Source: CAZAGA01 sp041912175
GTDB lineage: Bacteria > Chloroflexota > Anaerolineae > Anaerolineales > UBA4823
Assembly (NCBI GenBank): GCA_041912175.1
Contig: JAYRNN010000165.1
Coordinates: forward strand, 1-7,997
Length of the DNA: 7,997 nt
Direction: 5' to 3'
The notes under the pieces: generated by a model
Databases searched by the model: none
What the model saw: only the letters and a program-made list of their open reading frames with translations
What the model was told of the DNA's origin: nothing
Program-made: the position numbers and the translations under genes
Shown: positions 6,367 to 7,997 of the stretch, piece by piece
Layout of the letters: each line of letters opens with the position of its first letter
How positions within the stretch are numbered: the first letter of the stretch is position 1

Positions 6367-6631
6367 CTGTGATCTTCGATCCAGCGCTCACGCCTGCGGA
6401 TGTCACCGAGCCAGAAAGGGTGATGGCCTGGACGCCAGACTATTTGAGTTCACTAAACAGTTGTTCCTGGAAATCACGCGCGCCGGTTTGACACACCAAA
6501 ACCGGGGTCCGACGACCGCGGACTTTCTCCAGCATTTCATGCGCCAGCGCTTCTAATACATTGACCGGCGCCGAAGCAAGATTAGCAGCGACGACATCAT
6601 CTCGAAAAACCGGATTTGGCCGGGAGAGCGC
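6353..6631 (-). pseudogene. Stop-interrupted coding remnant with a rhodanese-like CxxxxR loop
   Basis: A minus-strand frame runs 63 codons from a TAG at 6632-6634 to a second TAG at 6440-6442, then reads on for 29 codons to a TGA at 6350-6352. The first part includes RPNPVFRDDVVAANL, then ALAHEMLEKVRGRR, then TPVLVCQTGARDFQEQLF. The piece PVLVCQTGAR resembles the active-site loop of single-domain rhodaneses (C-x4-R), and after the internal TAG the frame continues SGVQAITLSGSV, as rhodaneses do with a strand before their G-G. One change, CAG to TAG, would explain the internal stop. The opposite strand is also partly open here, and the family match is only a resemblance. Confidence 0.3.
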
Positions 6632-6856
6632 CTACTGCAACCAGATAGATAGCGCTGGTCATAGCGAGCCATGTGGCATAGGATGTTATCCATCCCTCGG
6701 AAAATTGTCCTTTCGTCGGGAAGTATCGGAGAACAAGTTGTTTTCCGGTTGGGCCCGCAGCCACGAAGCGTCTCTGACCGTGTAATTTCTTTTAGGAAAG
6801 GTAGATCTCTTCATTCCATTATCGTTATTCATCAGATAGACGAAATTTGACTCTGT

Positions 6857-7426
6857 TCAGCAGTTCGCTTCGATCATCTGACGAGCAGTTTCAACCAGGG
6901 AACTGGCTGGACTGCGTGTTGAGGGGCCAAACATGCGCGCGGCGACATATGCGCCATCCATCAATAAAAATAGTGCATTGGCCAATGCATCCGGATCACG
7001 CGCGCCGGCTTCCTCTGACAACTGATAGAAGCGCGCCAGGGCGCTTTGCTTGTGCTCCAACGCGACCCGGTGCCCTACGTATTCCGGCTCGGGATACTCA
7101 GCGGAGATATTGATGAACGGACAACCATAACAATCGGGTGAAAGTGCATAGCTTTGCAAGGCTTCAAAGAACGCCAGGATTTTTTCGCGTGCAGTCGGAG
7201 CATCTTTGATAATTTGCTCGAATTGATCCCAAAAAATCCGGTTACTGTCTTGCAAATAGGCAACGATTAGATCGTCTTTCGATAGATAGTGTCGATAAAG
7301 GGTCATCTTCCCGATGCCTGATTCTGCAGCAATTGTATCGACACCGATTGCTCTGTACCCGTGCTGGTAGAACAGCCGGGCGGCGGTCTGGAAGAGTTTT
7401 ACTTTGGGGGTGGCTTCTGTTTTCAA
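6857..7426 (-). CDS. TetR/AcrR-family transcriptional repressor
   Basis: A 189-residue ligand-responsive repressor, normal TetR length. The N-terminal helix-turn-helix is clear: KLFQTAARLFYQHGYRAIGV, then DTIAAESGIGKMTLYRHYLS, then KDDLIVAYL. The C-terminal ligand and dimer domain contains D-C-Y-G-C-P-F-I-N-I-S-A-E-Y-P, a cysteine-bearing pattern common in one TetR branch, and ends ARQMIEANC. I choose TTG at 7426-7424 as start because the minus-strand site AAGAGG lies eight bases upstream and the helix-turn-helix then begins at the usual place. The ATG at 7501 would add 25 residues encoded by the operator DNA itself and lacks a ribosome site. It is divergent from the oxidoreductase gene at 7536, with two operators between them, so it very probably represses both genes. 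The two cysteines could sense thiol-reactive compounds, which is speculative. Confidence 0.9.
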   Translation of the reverse strand: MKTEATPKVKLFQTAARLFYQHGYRAIGVDTIAAESGIGKMTLYRHYLSKDDLIVAYLQDSNRIFWDQFEQIIKDAPTAREKILAFFEALQSYALSPDCYGCPFINISAEYPEPEYVGHRVALEHKQSALARFYQLSEEAGARDPDALANALFLLMDGAYVAARMFGPSTRSPASSLVETARQMIEANC

Positions 7427-7438
7427 TAAGGTTGCCTC

Positions 7439-7468
7439 TTGACATGATACAGATTTGTATCGTATAAT
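7439..7468 (+). promoter_or_regulatory. Sigma70 promoter for the oxidoreductase gene
   Basis: Perfect -35 TTGACA (7439-7444) and perfect -10 TATAAT (7463-7468) are 18 bases apart, with a predicted start near 7475. The spacer is filled by one TetR-type palindrome, a classic arrangement for repression by occlusion. The -35 end also overlaps the ribosome site of the divergent tetR gene (complement of 7435-7440), so the two genes are packed as closely as possible. Confidence 0.87.
7446..7461 (+). promoter_or_regulatory. TetR operator, copy 1
   Basis: GATACAGATTTGTATC has perfect 6-base arms GATACA and TGTATC around GATT. It lies exactly between the -35 and -10 boxes of the plus-strand promoter and within the leader of the minus-strand tetR gene, 19 bases before its TTG start. 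Binding should repress the oxidoreductase directly and tetR by roadblock. Confidence 0.85.
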
Positions 7469-7477
7469 TCCACCAAT

Positions 7478-7495
7478 CGATACAGACCTGTATCG
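7478..7495 (+). promoter_or_regulatory. TetR operator, copy 2
   Basis: CGATACAGACCTGTATCG has perfect 8-base arms CGATACAG and CTGTATCG around AC. It shares the GATACA/TGTATC half-sites of copy 1. The centres are 33 bases apart, close to three helical turns, so dimers would sit on the same DNA face. It covers the start of the oxidoreductase transcript and the candidate -10 of tetR. Confidence 0.85.
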
Positions 7496-7520
7496 TACCA
7501 TAACATTCGGTGAAAATCAA
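7492..7520 (-). promoter_or_regulatory. Candidate tetR promoter
   Basis: On the minus strand TTGATT (complement of 7515-7520) and TACGAT (complement of 7492-7497) are 17 bases apart, each matching four of six consensus positions. Transcription would begin near 7485, downstream of the ATG at 7501, which agrees with the TTG start at 7426. The -10 overlaps operator copy 2, giving autorepression. It is a moderate match only. Confidence 0.4.
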
Positions 7521-7535
7521 TACAAGGAGACGACC

Positions 7536-7997
7536 ATGAAAAGCGGAGTTCTTGGAACGGGTGGGGTTGGACAAACGATTGGCGCGAAGCTGGCAGCGCT
7601 GGGCCACGAGGTCATGATTGGCACGCGGGATGTAGCGAAAACGATGGCGCACGCAGAGCCCGGTCCTTTTGGCCAGACGCCATTCAGCGCCTGGCTCAAG
7701 CAGAATCCAGGCATCAGGCTCGGGAACTATGCCGAGGCGGCCAGGCACGGAGAAGTAATTATCAACGCCACCAGCGGTACAGGCTCGCTGGACGCTCTGC
7801 GCCAGTCAGGCGATGACAATCTCAATGGTAAGATACTGATAGATCTCGCCAATCCGCTGGATTTTTCTAAGGGCATGCCGCCTACACTGGCTGTGAGCAA
7901 TACCGACTCGCTGGGCGAACAGATCCAGCGAGCGTTTCCCCAGGCGAAAGTGGTAAAAACCCTCAACACGGTAACGGCCAGCCTGATGGTAAACCCG
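7536..7997 (+). CDS. NADP oxidoreductase, coenzyme F420-dependent family (3' end outside window)
   Basis: The frame is open to the right edge; 154 residues are visible of about 200-220 expected. The N-terminal Rossmann motif is G-T-G-G-V-G (7-12), followed by GAKLAALGHEVMIGTRD; the arginine after the second strand suits NADPH binding. Later parts, ARHGEVIINAT, then LNGKILIDLANPLDF, then FPQAKVVKTLNTV, are typical of the F420-dependent NADP reductase family (PF03807). Many bacterial members do not use F420 and reduce other acceptors, so the acceptor is unknown. ATG 7536 has a strong site AAGGAGA (7524-7530) five bases upstream. It is divergent from a TetR gene and has two TetR-type operators in its promoter, so it is probably induced by a compound the repressor senses. 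Confidence 0.88.
   Translation, partial: MKSGVLGTGGVGQTIGAKLAALGHEVMIGTRDVAKTMAHAEPGPFGQTPFSAWLKQNPGIRLGNYAEAARHGEVIINATSGTGSLDALRQSGDDNLNGKILIDLANPLDFSKGMPPTLAVSNTDSLGEQIQRAFPQAKVVKTLNTVTASLMVNP

Larger units (their letters stand above)
5693..6856. other. Gene-poor region with coding-like fragments on both strands
   Basis: About 1.16 kb contains no intact gene I can recognise. Several short open stretches look like decayed coding DNA. On the minus strand a frame ending at 5755-5757 reads AVHQAVLPVKMLKKLYTQQRG. On the plus strand a 68-codon frame without a good start ends at about 6183-6185 (AGNVALACSLDYDLSWN and onward). A 54-codon plus frame lies at 6202-6366, and a stop-interrupted minus frame at 6353-6631. 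A 42-codon minus-strand frame with an ATG (MKRSTFPKRNYTV) ends just before the 6353-6631 remnant. No clear intrinsic terminator follows the CrtC-like gene; a 5-base stem (CGCGA/TCGCG) around its stop codon is too weak. The stretch reads as a graveyard of broken genes rather than a regulatory spacer. Confidence 0.6.

Noticed and set aside
6224..6556. 110-codon plus-strand open frame
   Set aside because: The composition looks non-coding in its first half, it has no ribosome site, and it mirrors the more protein-like minus-strand frame.
7427..7501. N-terminal extension of the TetR protein from ATG 7501
   Set aside because: It would translate the operator DNA, lacks a ribosome site, and lies upstream of the likely transcription start; the TTG at 7426 fits better.
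1..7997. CRISPR array, tRNA, rRNA or insertion sequence
   Set aside because: No regularly spaced repeats, no tRNA-like folds noticed, and no transposase frame or paired terminal inverted repeats were seen.

Overview
The window is ordinary bacterial DNA: Shine-Dalgarno sites, tightly spaced genes, sigma70-type promoters with consensus -35 and -10 hexamers, and moderate GC. The taxon cannot be fixed from sequence alone. A free-standing Mop-type molbindin next to modB, a eukaryote-like cytochrome P450 and an F420-reductase-type protein would suit an environmental Chloroflexota (Anaerolineae-like) or similar organism, but this is a weak inference.

Layout. (1) 1-1027 is the end of a molybdate locus: a nearly complete ModB permease, open at the left edge, then a small Mop gene interrupted by an in-frame TAA 13 codons before its natural end. 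(2) 1028-1290 holds a long imperfect hairpin (1063-1105) and what looks like the C-terminal remnant of a DUF2938-type membrane protein. (3) 1294-5692 is a compact five-gene, same-strand cluster behind one consensus promoter bracketed by two copies of a palindrome. Its genes are a MarR regulator, a polyprenol/phytol-kinase-family membrane enzyme, a CDF-like membrane protein with substituted metal-site residues, a cytochrome P450, and a CrtC/AttH-family lipocalin-like protein. (4) 5693-6856 has no intact recognisable gene, only coding-like fragments on both strands. (5) 6857-7997 is a divergent pair: a TetR repressor (minus strand, probable TTG start) and an NADP/F420-dependent oxidoreductase-family protein (plus strand, cut by the right edge). 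They share an intergenic region with two copies of a GATACA-N4-TGTATC palindrome.

The most interesting unit is the 1294-5692 cluster. By family, the enzymes suggest handling of an isoprenoid or other lipid: phosphorylation of a prenyl alcohol, P450 hydroxylation, and a CrtC-like step (CrtC hydrates carotenoid double bonds). The whole would be autoregulated by a ligand-responsive MarR protein. The gene families are supported by motifs; the joint pathway and its substrate are inference. Decayed sequence on both sides suggests the cluster was inserted as an accessory module.
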